Positions 37,661-47,004 are shown, numbered from the stretch's first letter. The stretch is 64,000 nt of DNA from Micromonospora humi (GCF_900090105.1 NZ_FMDM01000006.1:62001-126000); one strand, 5' to 3'. Program-made: numbers and translations. The notes: generated from the sequence alone by a model not told the origin.

Positions 37661-38230
37661 TCAGAGCGGCCAGGCGGCGAGCCGGGTGTAGCGCGCGGGG
37701 CGGCCGAGGTGGCTGCGGACCAGGACCAGCTCGTCGGCCGGCCAGTCCGGGCCGGCGTAGCCGTGCAACGCCTCCCGGTCGGCCCGCACGTCCGCGCGGG
37801 GCACACGGTCGCCGGGACGCGCGATGGTCAGGTGGGCCCGGAACGGCTTGTCGTCGTCGTGCGGCAGCCCGGCCCGGCGCAACCCGTCGCGGACCAGCCG
37901 GGCGAGCGCGTCCAGCGCGTCGGTCTCACCTCGCACGTCCACCCAGAGCACCGTGGACCGCCCCTGGCCGAAGCTGCCCCCGCCACCGAGCCGCAGCCGA
38001 GGCGAGCTGTCCCGGTCGTCCCGGAACGCCTGTGCGGCCAACCCGAGCGTGCTCTCCACGGCGACCAGCCGGTCGTCCGGCACCTCGCCGAGGAACGCCA
38101 GCGTGAGGTGGAGGTGGGCCGGGTCGGCGAGCCGCACGTGAGCGCCGTCGGCGATCCGTAGCTCGGCGACCCGCACCGTCAGGTCGGCGACCGCCGCCTC
38201 GGGCGGGTAGATCGCCGCGAAGAGCCGCAC
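37661..38230 (-). CDS. thpR: RNA 2',3'-cyclic phosphodiesterase
   Basis: The 189-residue 2H-phosphoesterase has both H-x-T motifs, HLTLAFLG and HLTIARPG, typical of ThpR/LigT proteins that act on 2',3'-cyclic RNA ends. The start is GTG at 38230. It lies 4 bases after the next upstream gene's stop. Confidence 0.9.
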   Translation of the reverse strand: MRLFAAIYPPEAAVADLTVRVAELRIADGAHVRLADPAHLHLTLAFLGEVPDDRLVAVESTLGLAAQAFRDDRDSSPRLRLGGGGSFGQGRSTVLWVDVRGETDALDALARLVRDGLRRAGLPHDDDKPFRAHLTIARPGDRVPRADVRADREALHGYAGPDWPADELVLVRSHLGRPARYTRLAAWPL

Positions 38231-38234
38231 CCGG

Positions 38235-38744
38235 TCAGTGGTGTCGCTGGTGGTGCGCCGCCCGGGCGGCCGGCAGGGTCAGCCCGGCGGCGTGCAGCAG
38301 CCCTTCGACGCGGACCCGTTCGATTTCCCGATCGACGCCGTCCAGCTCGGTGAGGTGCTCGGCGATGCCGAGGGCGTGGCAGGCGGCGCGCAGCCGCTCG
38401 TCGTACGCCTCGATGACCGCGCCGTGCCACACCACCGAGCGGTCGGCGGCGGCCAGCCGGTGGCCGCCGAGCCGGCGCAGGTCGACGGCGAGCTGCTCCA
38501 GTGGGCGGCGGCCCTCCCGCTCGAACTCGGTGAGGTCGATGTCGCGGGTCAGCGCCTCGGCCTCGATGGCCCGGTCGAGGCGGGCGATGGTGCGGCCCTC
38601 ACGGCGCCGCTCCCGCCACTCGGCCCAGCCGCACGCGACCCGGTCGATGATCTCGTCGGCGCAGAAGATCAACGCGAAGAGGGCGGGCAGGCAGCAGACG
38701 GCGAGGATCGCCAGCGCCAGCAGCACACCCTGCCCCAATCCCAC
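38235..38744 (-). CDS. Single-TM hypothetical protein
   Basis: The 169-residue protein has one N-terminal membrane helix (LLALAILAVCCLPALFALIFCA), then charged helices (WAEWRERRREGRTIARLDR). No domain was recognised. It is cotranscribed with thpR. An envelope-bound coiled coil is possible. Confidence 0.65.
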   Translation of the reverse strand: MGLGQGVLLALAILAVCCLPALFALIFCADEIIDRVACGWAEWRERRREGRTIARLDRAIEAEALTRDIDLTEFEREGRRPLEQLAVDLRRLGGHRLAAADRSVVWHGAVIEAYDERLRAACHALGIAEHLTELDGVDREIERVRVEGLLHAAGLTLPAARAAHHQRHH

Positions 38745-38802
38745 ACATCGACGCTAAGCCCTGCCGCACCCACCCGCTACCCGTTTGCCAAAACCGACGC
38801 GA

Positions 38803-38858
38803 GTGTTAAGCGGGGCCCCTCCTAGGCAGAATGCGTTAAGAAGGGGCCCCGCCTTTCA
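38803..38858. repeat. GTTAA/GGGGCCCC element, copy D
   Basis: Copy in the same orientation as A: GTGTTAAGCGGGGCCCC, CTAGGCAGAATGCGTTAAG, then GGGGCCCCGCCTTTCA. The stop codon of the MFS gene at 38858-38856 lies in its last bases. Confidence 0.85.
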
Positions 38859-40142
38859 CTCGGCGCCGGGGGACACCACGTAGAAGCGAGGCATCGGCAG
38901 CACCCGAAGGCGCAGCCGGGCACCGGAGCGGCGCAGCTGCCAGGTGAGCGCCAGCAGCGCGGCGGCCAGCGAGATCAGGCCACCGATCCAGATGCTCGCG
39001 CCGGCGCCGAAGCGCTCGGCCACCCACCCGATGATCGGCGCGCCGACCGGGTTGGTGCCCAGGAACACCAGCACCCACAGCGCCATCACCCGGCCCCGGA
39101 AGGACGCGTCGACGCCGAGCTGCACCCGCTGGTTGGCGGCCTGGGCGAAGAAGACCATGAAGAAGCCGGTGGGCAGCAGGAGCGACACCACCATCCAGTA
39201 CGCGGGCGCGAGCCCGACGAGCGTGCCGAAGCTGGCGCAGCCGATCGCCGCGCCGAGCACCAGCCAGACCGAGGGCCGGCTGCGCCGGCCGGTCCCGGCG
39301 AGCGCGCCGACCAGCGCGCCGACCGCCAGCGCGGTGCTGAACAGGCCGAACGAGGCGGCACCGGTCTGGAACACGGTCTTGGCCAGCGCGGCGAGGGTGA
39401 GCTGGAAGTTGAACAGGCTCATCCCGATCACCGACATGACCACCATGGGCAGCAGGAGGTCGGGGCGGCGGGCGACGTAGCGCAGGCCGTCGATCACCCT
39501 GGCCTGGTCCCGTTCGCCGGCCGGCGGCAGGTCCTTGCGGTGCAGTTCCGCCGGGCGCATCCGGACCACGTTGACCAGCGGGGCGATCGAGCTGAGCGCG
39601 GTGAACATGAAGACCGGGCCGACGTCGAAGGCGGCGATGGCGAGGCCGGCGACGGCGGGGCCGACGATCCGGGCGGAGTTGAACACGGCCGCGTTGAGCG
39701 AGAGCGCGTTCGGCAGCAGCGGCACGCCGACCAGCTCGGAGACGAAGGCCTGCCGTACCGGGGTCTCGACCGCGTTGGCGACGCCGAGCAGGGCGGCGAA
39801 CGCGAAGACGTGCCAGAGCTGCACCACGCCGGTGACGACCAGCAGGCTCATGCCGAGCGCCAGCACGGTCCAGAACGCGTTGGCGACGAAGAGCAGCATC
39901 CGCTTGTCGTACCGGTCGGCGAGGCGGCCGGAGAGCAGGGTGAGCAGGAGGACGGGGGTGAACTGCAACGCGGTGACCACGCCGAGCGCGGTCGCGGAGT
40001 TGTCGCTGAGCTCGAGGACGAGCCAGTCCTGGGCGATGAACATCATCCAGACGCCGATCAGTTTGATCAGCTGCCCGGTGGCGAAGAGTCGGTAGTTACG
40101 GACTCGTAGGGACTGGAACATCGTGCTCAGCTTGGCCTGCAC
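38856..40142 (-). CDS. MFS transporter
   Basis: The 428-residue permease has 12 predicted membrane helices with a typical SGRLADRYDKRMLLF loop (motif A), the group often called EntS-like or drug exporters. The GTG at 40142 follows GAGGAGG; the upstream frame to 40181 is less likely. The MarR gene directly upstream probably controls it. The substrate is unknown. Confidence 0.88.
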   Translation of the reverse strand: MQAKLSTMFQSLRVRNYRLFATGQLIKLIGVWMMFIAQDWLVLELSDNSATALGVVTALQFTPVLLLTLLSGRLADRYDKRMLLFVANAFWTVLALGMSLLVVTGVVQLWHVFAFAALLGVANAVETPVRQAFVSELVGVPLLPNALSLNAAVFNSARIVGPAVAGLAIAAFDVGPVFMFTALSSIAPLVNVVRMRPAELHRKDLPPAGERDQARVIDGLRYVARRPDLLLPMVVMSVIGMSLFNFQLTLAALAKTVFQTGAASFGLFSTALAVGALVGALAGTGRRSRPSVWLVLGAAIGCASFGTLVGLAPAYWMVVSLLLPTGFFMVFFAQAANQRVQLGVDASFRGRVMALWVLVFLGTNPVGAPIIGWVAERFGAGASIWIGGLISLAAALLALTWQLRRSGARLRLRVLPMPRFYVVSPGAE

Positions 40143-40211
40143 TCTAGGTGCGCCTCCTCGCGTCGGGTACGCCTCATCCACAACGGACGAAGCGGACCGC
40201 GCGACCCGGTG

Positions 40212-40661
40212 TCAGGCGCGTGCGATTCCCTGGAGGATGTCCGCGGCCCGCCGCAGCGTGTCGCGTTCCTCCTCGGTGAGCGCGGCCAGCCGGCTGGCCA
40301 GCCATTCGTTGCGGGCCCGCTCGAACTGGTCGAGCACGGCCCGTCCCCCTTCGGTCGCCGCCAGGATGACCTGCCGTCCGTCGGTCGGGTGGGGGGTGCG
40401 CTGCACGAGGCCGCGCTCCTCCAACTTCGCGACGATCTTGGTCATCGTCGGCGGCTGCACCCGTTCCACGTCGGCCAGTTCCCGTGGCGTGAGGGCGCCC
40501 GCCAGTTTGAGGCTGGTGAGCGCCGACAGCTGGGTGACCGTGAGGTCGCCGACCGGTCGGGCCTGTCGGACCCGCCGGTTGAGCCGGGTGATCGCATCTC
40601 GCAGCTGGGGGGCCAGCTGCGCCGGTGGCACGCGTCTCGCCGTCACCGTCCGCTCCGTCAC
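40212..40661 (-). CDS. MarR family transcriptional regulator
   Basis: The 149-residue regulator has the MarR wHTH (LTPRELADVERVQPPTMTKIVAKLEE) and wing TPHPTDGRQVILAATEGG. It starts with GTG at 40661 and is divided from its downstream MFS target by 69 bases. It is probably a repressor of that transporter and of itself through a GTTAGCCTAAC palindrome in its promoter. Confidence 0.87.
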   Translation of the reverse strand: MTERTVTARRVPPAQLAPQLRDAITRLNRRVRQARPVGDLTVTQLSALTSLKLAGALTPRELADVERVQPPTMTKIVAKLEERGLVQRTPHPTDGRQVILAATEGGRAVLDQFERARNEWLASRLAALTEEERDTLRRAADILQGIARA

Positions 40662-40665
40662 ACTA

Positions 40666-40694
40666 GTTAGCCTAACTAATGAGCCTGGCTAACG
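40666..40694. promoter_or_regulatory. Likely operator of the MarR-MFS operon
   Basis: A GTTAG-C-CTAAC palindrome (40666-40676) followed by TAATGAGCCTGGCTAAC lies just upstream of the regulator start. The dyad fits a MarR dimer site. Confidence 0.55.
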
Positions 40695-40722
40695 ACACGC
40701 GTTATGACCAGGCTCACCAGCG

Positions 40723-42204
40723 TCAGAGCAGCACGGACTCGATCGGCCCGCGCAGGAAGTAGAGGACGAAGAGCGCGGCCACGCCGTACAGCAGGGGGTG
40801 GACCTCCCGGGCCTTGCCCTTCGCCAGCTTCACCAGCACATAGCTGATCACGCCGGCTCCGATGCCGTTCGAGATCGAGTAGGTGAACGGCATCAGCACG
40901 ATCGTCAGGAACGCCGGGATCGCGATCTCGTAGTCGGTCCAGTCGATGGTCCGGACCGCCGTCATCATCAGGAAACCGACCACCACCAGCGCCGTCGACG
41001 CGGCCTCGAACGGCACGATCGCCGACAGCGGCGCCAGGAACATGGCCAGCAGGAACAGCAGGCCGGTGACCAGGTTGGCCACCCCGGTCCGGGCACCCTC
41101 GCCGACACCGGCGGCACTTTCGATGTACGACGTGTTGCTCGACACCGACGCCGCACCACCCGCGGCGGCGGCGATCGAGTCGACCAGCAGGATCTCCTTG
41201 GCCCGCGGCGGGGTGCCCTGCTCGTCGAGCATGTCCCCCTCCTGGCCGATCGCGACCATCGTGCCCATGGTGTCGAAGAAGTCCGTGATCAGCAGCGTGA
41301 AGACGAACATCAGCGGGACCAGCCAGCCCACCCGGGTCCACGAGTCGAGCACGTTGAAGTTGCCCAGCAGCGACAGGTCCGGCAGGTCCACCACCTGCTT
41401 CGGCAGCTCGGGCACGTTCAGCGCCCAGCCCTTCGGGTTCGGCTTGCCGTCGACGAACGACGGGCCGATGTTGCCGATCGCCTCGACCACGATGGCCAGC
41501 ACCGTGGAGGACAGGATGCCGATCAGGATCGCGCCCCGGACCCGGCGGACCACCAGCACCACGGTGACCAGCAGGCCCACCACGAACACCAGCATCGGCC
41601 AGCTGACGATCTTGCCGTTGATGCCCAGCCCGACCGGCACCGTGCTGTTCGCCGCGTCCGGCACCCGCCGGACGAAGCCGGCGTCGACCAGGCCGATGAT
41701 GGTCAGGAACAGTCCGATACCGACGCCGATCGCGGTCTTGAGCTGGGTCGGCACCGAACGGAACACGGCGGTCCGCAGGCCGGTGAGCACCAGGATGCCG
41801 ATCAGCACACCCTCGATGACCACCAGGCCCATCGCGTCCGCCCAGGTCATCTGCGGCGCGATCTCGAACGCGACGAGCGCGTTCACGCCCAGCCCGGCGG
41901 CCAGCGCGATCGGGAACCGGGCCACCACCCCCATCAGGATGGTCATCAGGCCCGCGACCAGGGCGGTCGCCGCGGCCAGCGCCGGGATGGCGAGGGTACG
42001 ACCGTCCGCGTCCTCGGCGCCGCCGAGGATCAGCGGGTTCAACACCACGATGTACGCCATCGTGAAGAACGTGGCGAAGCCGCCGCGGATCTCCCGCCCG
42101 GTCGTCGACCGGCGGGCGGAGATCTCGAAGAAGCGGTCGAACGCGTTACGCGGGTGCGCGGGGTCGGGCGGTGTGCCGTGGTCCGCCGGCGGGGCAATGG
42201 ACAT
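40723..42204 (-). CDS. NCS2/AzgA-like purine permease
   Basis: The 493-residue permease has about 12-14 membrane segments and motifs of the adenine/guanine AzgA group: TFFTMAYIVVLNP, ALAAGLGVNALVAF, TQLKTAIGVGIGLF, VGEGARTGVANLVTG. It takes up purine bases. The ATG at 42204 is preceded by TGAGGACC. It is divergent from the DUF2530 gene. Confidence 0.9.
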   Translation of the reverse strand: MSIAPPADHGTPPDPAHPRNAFDRFFEISARRSTTGREIRGGFATFFTMAYIVVLNPLILGGAEDADGRTLAIPALAAATALVAGLMTILMGVVARFPIALAAGLGVNALVAFEIAPQMTWADAMGLVVIEGVLIGILVLTGLRTAVFRSVPTQLKTAIGVGIGLFLTIIGLVDAGFVRRVPDAANSTVPVGLGINGKIVSWPMLVFVVGLLVTVVLVVRRVRGAILIGILSSTVLAIVVEAIGNIGPSFVDGKPNPKGWALNVPELPKQVVDLPDLSLLGNFNVLDSWTRVGWLVPLMFVFTLLITDFFDTMGTMVAIGQEGDMLDEQGTPPRAKEILLVDSIAAAAGGAASVSSNTSYIESAAGVGEGARTGVANLVTGLLFLLAMFLAPLSAIVPFEAASTALVVVGFLMMTAVRTIDWTDYEIAIPAFLTIVLMPFTYSISNGIGAGVISYVLVKLAKGKAREVHPLLYGVAALFVLYFLRGPIESVLL

Positions 42205-42297
42205 CGGGTCCTCATCTGGTTGATCGACCGGTTTCGTCGCGCGCATCGTGCCAGATCACCCGGCGGACAGGGAAGGACGATCACGTACGCTGGGCCG

Positions 42298-42558
42298 GTG
42301 CCCCAGGAGCAGCAGCCGCGGCCCGAGCCGCTCGACCCGCCGATGGTGCCGTTCGCCGTCGCCGGGCTGATCGCCTGGGCGGTGGCCGGCCTGGTGCTGC
42401 TGCTCTTCTTCCGCGACTGGCTGACCGCGCACGGCCACCAGAACTGGCTCTGGACCTGCCTCGCCGGTTTTCTGTGGGGCTTTCCCGGCCTGGCCACGAT
42501 GATGCGGCACGACGCCAACCGGCGTCGCCGTCGGGCGGCCGCCGAGCGTCAGCGCTGA
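42298..42558 (+). CDS. DUF2530 membrane protein
   Basis: The 86-residue protein has two membrane helices (PFAVAGLIAWAVAGLVLLLFF and WLWTCLAGFLWGFPGLATMM) and the DPPMVPF lead of DUF2530. The family is actinobacterial and of unknown function. It starts with GTG at 42298 and lies next to DUF3027 as in other actinomycetes. Confidence 0.82.
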   Translation: MPQEQQPRPEPLDPPMVPFAVAGLIAWAVAGLVLLLFFRDWLTAHGHQNWLWTCLAGFLWGFPGLATMMRHDANRRRRRAAAERQR

Positions 42559-42562
42559 CCGG

Positions 42563-43402
42563 TCAGGAGTGGCCGTACGGCTCCGCCGGCTCGGCCGCCT
42601 CCACCGAGCCGGGCGCGCGGCTGACCGACATCGCCTCGACCGCGCTGTCGTCGTAGACCGTGGGCAGTTCGTCGACAGGCGTCTCGACCGCTCCGACGAG
42701 CGTCTCCGAGTGCGCGCCGCAGCCGTGGTCGGCGCTCACCACCCGGCCGTCGTCCGGGGCGAAGAAGTTGCCGCACGCCCCGAAGGACTGCCGCAGCGAG
42801 CCGGCCAGCGGCAGATAGAAGCCGCAGGTGCCGCAGCGGGCGGCGGCCGGCGCGGCGGTCGAGATGGCGGCGTCCGGCCCGTGGTCGCCGTCGTACCAGC
42901 GCTGGGCGGTGTCGGCGCGCCCCTCCCGGGACAGCACCCGGGCCCGGCCGAGGCCCAGTTCCCAGGCGGTCTCCTCCACGGCCGGGTCGTCGGAGAGCAG
43001 GTAGCCCGGGGCGAGCCGCTCGTCGTCGGCCGGGGTGGTCAGCAGGTCGCCGGGGCCCAGGTCGCCGGGCTGGAGCCGCTCCTGCCAGGGCAGCCAGCCC
43101 GGGGCGAGCAGCGCGTCGGGGCCGGGCAGCAGCACGGTCTCGCAGATGGTGACGTGCTTGCTGCGCGCCACCCGGGTCACCGTGACGGCCCACCGCCAGC
43201 CGCGGTAGCCGGCCATCCGGCACTCGAAGTAGTGGGTGACGACCCGGTCGCCCTCGGCGACGGCCTGGAGGTGGTCACCGATGTCGGTCGGCTCCACCTC
43301 GGTGATGGCGTCGCGGGCCACCTCGACGGCGGCGGCGCAGACCTGGTCGAGCCGGGGAGCGCGGGCGGATACGGGCCTGGTCACTCTTCCATTGTTCCCC
43401 AT
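42563..43402 (-). CDS. DUF3027 protein with Zn-ribbon-like Cys motifs
   Basis: The 279-residue protein has a conserved first half (GDHLQAVAEGDRVVTHYFECRMAGYRGW) and a Cys-x-x-Cys ribbon region CGTCGFYLP...ACGNFF...GCGAHSE that may bind zinc. DUF3027 is of unknown function. The first Met is at 43402; a GTG at 43384 is an alternative. Confidence 0.85.
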   Translation of the reverse strand: MGNNGRVTRPVSARAPRLDQVCAAAVEVARDAITEVEPTDIGDHLQAVAEGDRVVTHYFECRMAGYRGWRWAVTVTRVARSKHVTICETVLLPGPDALLAPGWLPWQERLQPGDLGPGDLLTTPADDERLAPGYLLSDDPAVEETAWELGLGRARVLSREGRADTAQRWYDGDHGPDAAISTAAPAAARCGTCGFYLPLAGSLRQSFGACGNFFAPDDGRVVSADHGCGAHSETLVGAVETPVDELPTVYDDSAVEAMSVSRAPGSVEAAEPAEPYGHS

Positions 43403-43467
43403 GCCCGTAGGCGGGTTGTCTCCGGGTGATGCGGCGCGCGGGGGGCGGATGGGCGAGGATGGGACAC

Positions 43468-45120
43468 ATGGCGCTGTCCTCCCGCTCCGGCCGCTCCTTT
43501 CTCGGGCGGACCGTCGGCACCGGCATCCGCGCCACCCGGCTGCTGCTGCGGGGGTCGCTGCACGGCGGGCGCTGGATGACCCGCCGGGCCGGCACCGCCC
43601 GGGCCCGCAGCGCCGGCAACGAGGTCGGCATGGTCCGCCTGTTCGACCTGCACGCGCTCTCCTGCGCCGGGGACACGCTCATCGCCATCGGCCTGGCCGG
43701 GACGATCTTCTTCGACGTGCCGCTGGGCGAGGCCCGCAACAAGGTCGCGCTCTACCTGCTGGTGACCATGGTTCCGTTCGCCATGCTCGCCCCGGTGGTC
43801 GGCCCGCTGCTCGACCACTTCCGCCACGGCCGCCGGTACGCGCTGGCCACCACCATGCTCGGCCGCGCGTTCCTGGCCTGGCTGATCTCCGACTACATGG
43901 GCGGTCTCGGGCTCTATCCGGCGGCGTTCGGGGTGCTCGCCCTCTCCCGCGCCTACGGGGTGGCCCGCTCGGCGGCGGTGCCCCGGCTGCTCCCCGAGGG
44001 GCTGGGGCTGTCCCAGGTCGGCGCCCGGGCCAGCGTCTACGGCACGGTGGCCGGCGCGCTGGTCGCCCCGATCGGGCTGGCCGCGTTCTGGCTGGGGCCG
44101 CAGTGGCCGCTCCGGGTCGCCTCGGTGATCTTCCTGCTCGGCATGGTGATCTCGCTCCGGCTGCCGCCGAAGGCCGATTCGGAGCCGCCGGAGCGGATGC
44201 CGCACCCGCTGCGCGCGATGCGCCGGCGCGACGGCGAGCGCCCGCTGGGGCGGGGCCGCCCCGCCGGTCGACTGGTGATCGCCACCCTGATCGGTGCCGC
44301 GGCGCTGCGCGGGCTCTACGGCTTCCTGCTGCTGTTCCTCGCCTTCGCCATCAAGGCCGGCGACCTGACCACCGACTTCTTCGGCCGCGAGCTGAGCGAC
44401 CAGGCCGCGCTGGGCCTGGTCGGCGGCGCGCTGGCGGTGGGCACGTTCCTGGCCACCGCGCTCGGCACCCGGCTGCGGATCCACCGGCCGACCGCGATCC
44501 AGTCCAGCGGCACGATCATCGTGGCCGGCGTGGCACTGCTCGCCGCGATCAAGTTCTCGCTGCCCATGGTGGCGCTGCTCTGCCTGGTGGCGGCGCTGAT
44601 GAGCGGGATCGCCAAGCTGGCGGTGGACGCCTCGATCCAGGAGCGGATCCCGGAGCGGCTGCGGGCCAGCTCCTTCGCGCACTCGGAGACCGCCCTGATG
44701 CTCGCGTTCGTGGCCGGCGGCGGGCTCGGGCTGGTGCCGTTCACCGGGCTGATCGGGGTGGCGGTCGCCGCCGGCGTGGCCGTGCTGGTGGCGCTGCGCG
44801 GGGTCCTGGTCGCCAGCCGCCTGCGCGGGGAACACCTGGTCGGTCGCCCCTTGGGCGACGACGAACTGGCCGGCGGTCGCCCGTCGGGCGACGACGATCT
44901 GGCCGGCGGCCGCCCGTCGGGCAACGACGACCCGCCCGTCACGTCCTTCGACGACCCGGCGCCCACCTCGCCGGCACCGCAACGCGTCGACGCAGCTCCG
45001 GCGGACGACGACGGGCTCGCGCCGCCCGGCTTCCACATCTACCGCCCCTCCTCGTCGGTCGGCGGCCCCGGCGCGGCCGAGGACGAGACCCGGCGCGATC
45101 CCCGGGGGCCGGTGGCGTGA
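43468..45120 (+). CDS. MFS transporter with acidic C-terminal repeats
   Basis: The 550-residue permease has an Arg-rich N-terminus (~50 residues), about 12 membrane helices and a long acidic C-tail. The tail contains three 11-residue repeats based on GRPSGDDDLAG (DNA unit 33 bp, 44842-44931). The start at 43468 has GAGG 9 bases upstream. Its GTGA stop overlaps the next gene, the futalosine hydrolase, so the two are coupled. The substrate is unknown. Confidence 0.87.
   Translation: MALSSRSGRSFLGRTVGTGIRATRLLLRGSLHGGRWMTRRAGTARARSAGNEVGMVRLFDLHALSCAGDTLIAIGLAGTIFFDVPLGEARNKVALYLLVTMVPFAMLAPVVGPLLDHFRHGRRYALATTMLGRAFLAWLISDYMGGLGLYPAAFGVLALSRAYGVARSAAVPRLLPEGLGLSQVGARASVYGTVAGALVAPIGLAAFWLGPQWPLRVASVIFLLGMVISLRLPPKADSEPPERMPHPLRAMRRRDGERPLGRGRPAGRLVIATLIGAAALRGLYGFLLLFLAFAIKAGDLTTDFFGRELSDQAALGLVGGALAVGTFLATALGTRLRIHRPTAIQSSGTIIVAGVALLAAIKFSLPMVALLCLVAALMSGIAKLAVDASIQERIPERLRASSFAHSETALMLAFVAGGGLGLVPFTGLIGVAVAAGVAVLVALRGVLVASRLRGEHLVGRPLGDDELAGGRPSGDDDLAGGRPSGNDDPPVTSFDDPAPTSPAPQRVDAAPADDDGLAPPGFHIYRPSSSVGGPGAAEDETRRDPRGPVA
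44842..44931 (+). repeat. 33-bp tandem repeats in the MFS tail
   Basis: About 2.7 copies of a 33-bp unit starting GGTCGCCC(C/G)T encode repeated GRPxGDDxLAG. The frame is preserved. Confidence 0.8.
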
Positions 45121-45767
45121 GCGGTCTGCTGGTGGTCACGGCGGTGCCCGCCGAGGCCGAGGCGGTCCGCGCCGGCCTCACCGACCCGAGCGTGACGGTG
45201 CGACCGGTCGGCGTCGGCCCGGCCGTCGCCGCCGCTGCCACGGCCCGGCTGCTGGCGTTGGCCGAGGCGGCCGGCCGGCCGTACCGCGCGGTGGTCAGCG
45301 CCGGCATCGCGGGCGGCTTCGTCGACCGGGTCGCGGTCGGCGGCACCGTGCTGGCCGACCGCAGCGTCGCCGCCGACCTCGGCGCCGAGTCACCGACCGG
45401 CTTCATCCCGGTCGAGGAGCTGGGCATGGCTCCCGAGCTGCTCGGCGTCGGCCGGACGGTGGCCGCAGACCCGACCCTGCTGGTCGCCCTGCGCGCCGCG
45501 CTGCCGGCGGCCACCGTCGGCACGGTGCTCACGGTCGGCACGGTTACCGGCACCGCCGAGAGCACGGCGATCCTCGCCGGCCGGCACCCGGACGCCGTGG
45601 CCGAGGCCATGGAGGGGTACGGCGTGGCCGTCGCCGCCGCCCTGGCCGACGTGCCCTTCGCCGAGCTGCGCACGATCTCCAACCCGATCGGCCCCCGCGA
45701 CCGCGACGCCTGGCGCATGCGCGACGCCTTCGCCGCCCTCACCACCGCCGCTGCGGCGCTCCGCTGA
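45117..45767 (+). CDS. mqnB: Futalosine hydrolase
   Basis: The 216-residue nucleosidase-fold enzyme has LLVVTAVPAEAEAV, VSAGIAGGF and the MEGYGVAVA motif that marks futalosine hydrolase, which releases hypoxanthine in the futalosine menaquinone route. It starts GTG, overlapping the MFS stop. Its 3' end overlaps the XRE-GNAT gene on the other strand by 29 bases. The partner mqnD lies 1.2 kb downstream. Confidence 0.9.
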   Translation: MSGLLVVTAVPAEAEAVRAGLTDPSVTVRPVGVGPAVAAAATARLLALAEAAGRPYRAVVSAGIAGGFVDRVAVGGTVLADRSVAADLGAESPTGFIPVEELGMAPELLGVGRTVAADPTLLVALRAALPAATVGTVLTVGTVTGTAESTAILAGRHPDAVAEAMEGYGVAVAAALADVPFAELRTISNPIGPRDRDAWRMRDAFAALTTAAAALR

Positions 45768-46686
45768 CCGGCGGGTCGAACCGCATCACCGCCGCCTTCA
45801 TCGGCTCGACCCCGAACCCGCAGGATCCCAGGAAACACGCGCCCTCGCCCTCGGCGACACCGAGCGCGGACCGTACCCCGCACCGGGCCATCTCCGCGGC
45901 CAGCGCGGCCACCAACCGCCGGCCGATGCCGAGCCTTCGGCATGCCGGGGTGAACAGCACCCCGTCCAGCACGATCTCATCCCAGCCCGGCAACGGGAAT
46001 CCCAGGAGAAGCTCGATGCTGCGTTCGTGGGCGCGCAACTCGCCCACCAGCTCGCCGTCCGGCAACTCGGCGACGAAGCGCCAGGACGTCGTCGGGACCT
46101 CGGGGTCGAGGTCCCGACGGACCCGAAAGCCCCGACGCACCCGCTCCCGGATCCGATCACGATCCCGGCGCTCACGGTCGAGCCGGTACGTCACCGCGGG
46201 CAGGACGGACCAGTATCCGGCGGACAGGCCCGGCCACTGCGCCCACCAGGCTCCCGGCCAGTCCTTCGGCTCGCGCACCTCCCGGGCGTCCAGGTGCGCC
46301 GGGCAGTGGCGCCCAGCTGCGTCCCGCAGCCTCTCCTGCGACACCGCTGACGGCCCAGCGCGCCCGACCAGCGGCTGCTCCTGCCGCCCGGCCGGCAGCG
46401 ACCTGATGGTGACCCGTCCGCCCGCTGCGGCGACCAGCCGCTCGACAGTGCGGAAACTCGGCCCCACCGACCGACCGCACTCGATGCGGGCGAGGGTCGT
46501 CTGCGGCACTCCCGATCTCGCGGCAAGCTCACGCTGGCTGAGGTCGGCCGCTCGGCGCAGCGCCCGCAGCGTCGCCCCCAGATCGGTCGTTTCCGGATCG
46601 GTCTCAGCCTGATCTGGTGCCACCGGCTCGGTGGTCGGCTCGGTGGTCGGCTCGACGTCGGTCACCACGCCATGTTCGGCCGTCAT
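45739..46686 (-). CDS. XRE-family HTH fused to a GNAT acetyltransferase
   Basis: The 315-residue protein joins an N-terminal XRE domain (LGATLRALRRAADLSQRELAARSGVPQTTLARIECGR, about residues 40-95) to a C-terminal GNAT domain (TPACRRLGIGRRLVAALAAEM holds the CoA loop RxxGIG). The N-terminus has a TEPTTEPV repeat. It reads against the mqnB/mqnD genes and overlaps mqnB's 3' end. It may regulate a target through acetylation. I do not know this exact combination as a named family. Confidence 0.82.
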   Translation of the reverse strand: MTAEHGVVTDVEPTTEPTTEPVAPDQAETDPETTDLGATLRALRRAADLSQRELAARSGVPQTTLARIECGRSVGPSFRTVERLVAAAGGRVTIRSLPAGRQEQPLVGRAGPSAVSQERLRDAAGRHCPAHLDAREVREPKDWPGAWWAQWPGLSAGYWSVLPAVTYRLDRERRDRDRIRERVRRGFRVRRDLDPEVPTTSWRFVAELPDGELVGELRAHERSIELLLGFPLPGWDEIVLDGVLFTPACRRLGIGRRLVAALAAEMARCGVRSALGVAEGEGACFLGSCGFGVEPMKAAVMRFDPPVSGAPQRRW

Positions 46687-47004
46687 CGCGGCGGCCTTCC
46701 ACCTCGCCGCACCGACCTGTGGATAACCGTGTGGAAAAGTCGACCCGCTGGGGACAAGGAAGCCCCCACGGCCCCGACTAACTTGATGGCGAAAGTGAGT
46801 CATCGACGCACGTGGCACGACGGGGCGAATACCCAGATGCGAAGCCGGGCAGGGCCAGCCGCATGAGTGGGGGCAGCTGACCCACCCACGCCATCAAGTT
46901 TGCAGGAGCCGAGGAGCGGTACCCCGGCCGCACGAGAAGCAGACACGTGGTGACCGACCAGCAGTGCCTCCACCCACCCCCACAGGCCGAGTTACGGTGG
47001 GGGC
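46687..47004. other. Intergenic region with inverted repeats
   Basis: A 318-base stretch upstream of mqnD. It holds a pair of related inverted arms (46778-46804 and 46876-46902) and no supported gene. The mqnD start is near its right end. Confidence 0.6.
46778..46902. repeat. CAAACTTGATGGCG inverted-repeat pair 1
   Basis: The left arm (46778-46804, ACTTGATGGCGAAAGTGAG...) and the reverse complement of the right arm (46876-46902) agree at 21 of 27 positions, sharing AACTTGATGGCG and GTCA. The arms flank 71 bases without a gene. Two further copies flank a segment near 55.6-56.6 kb. Confidence 0.7.
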
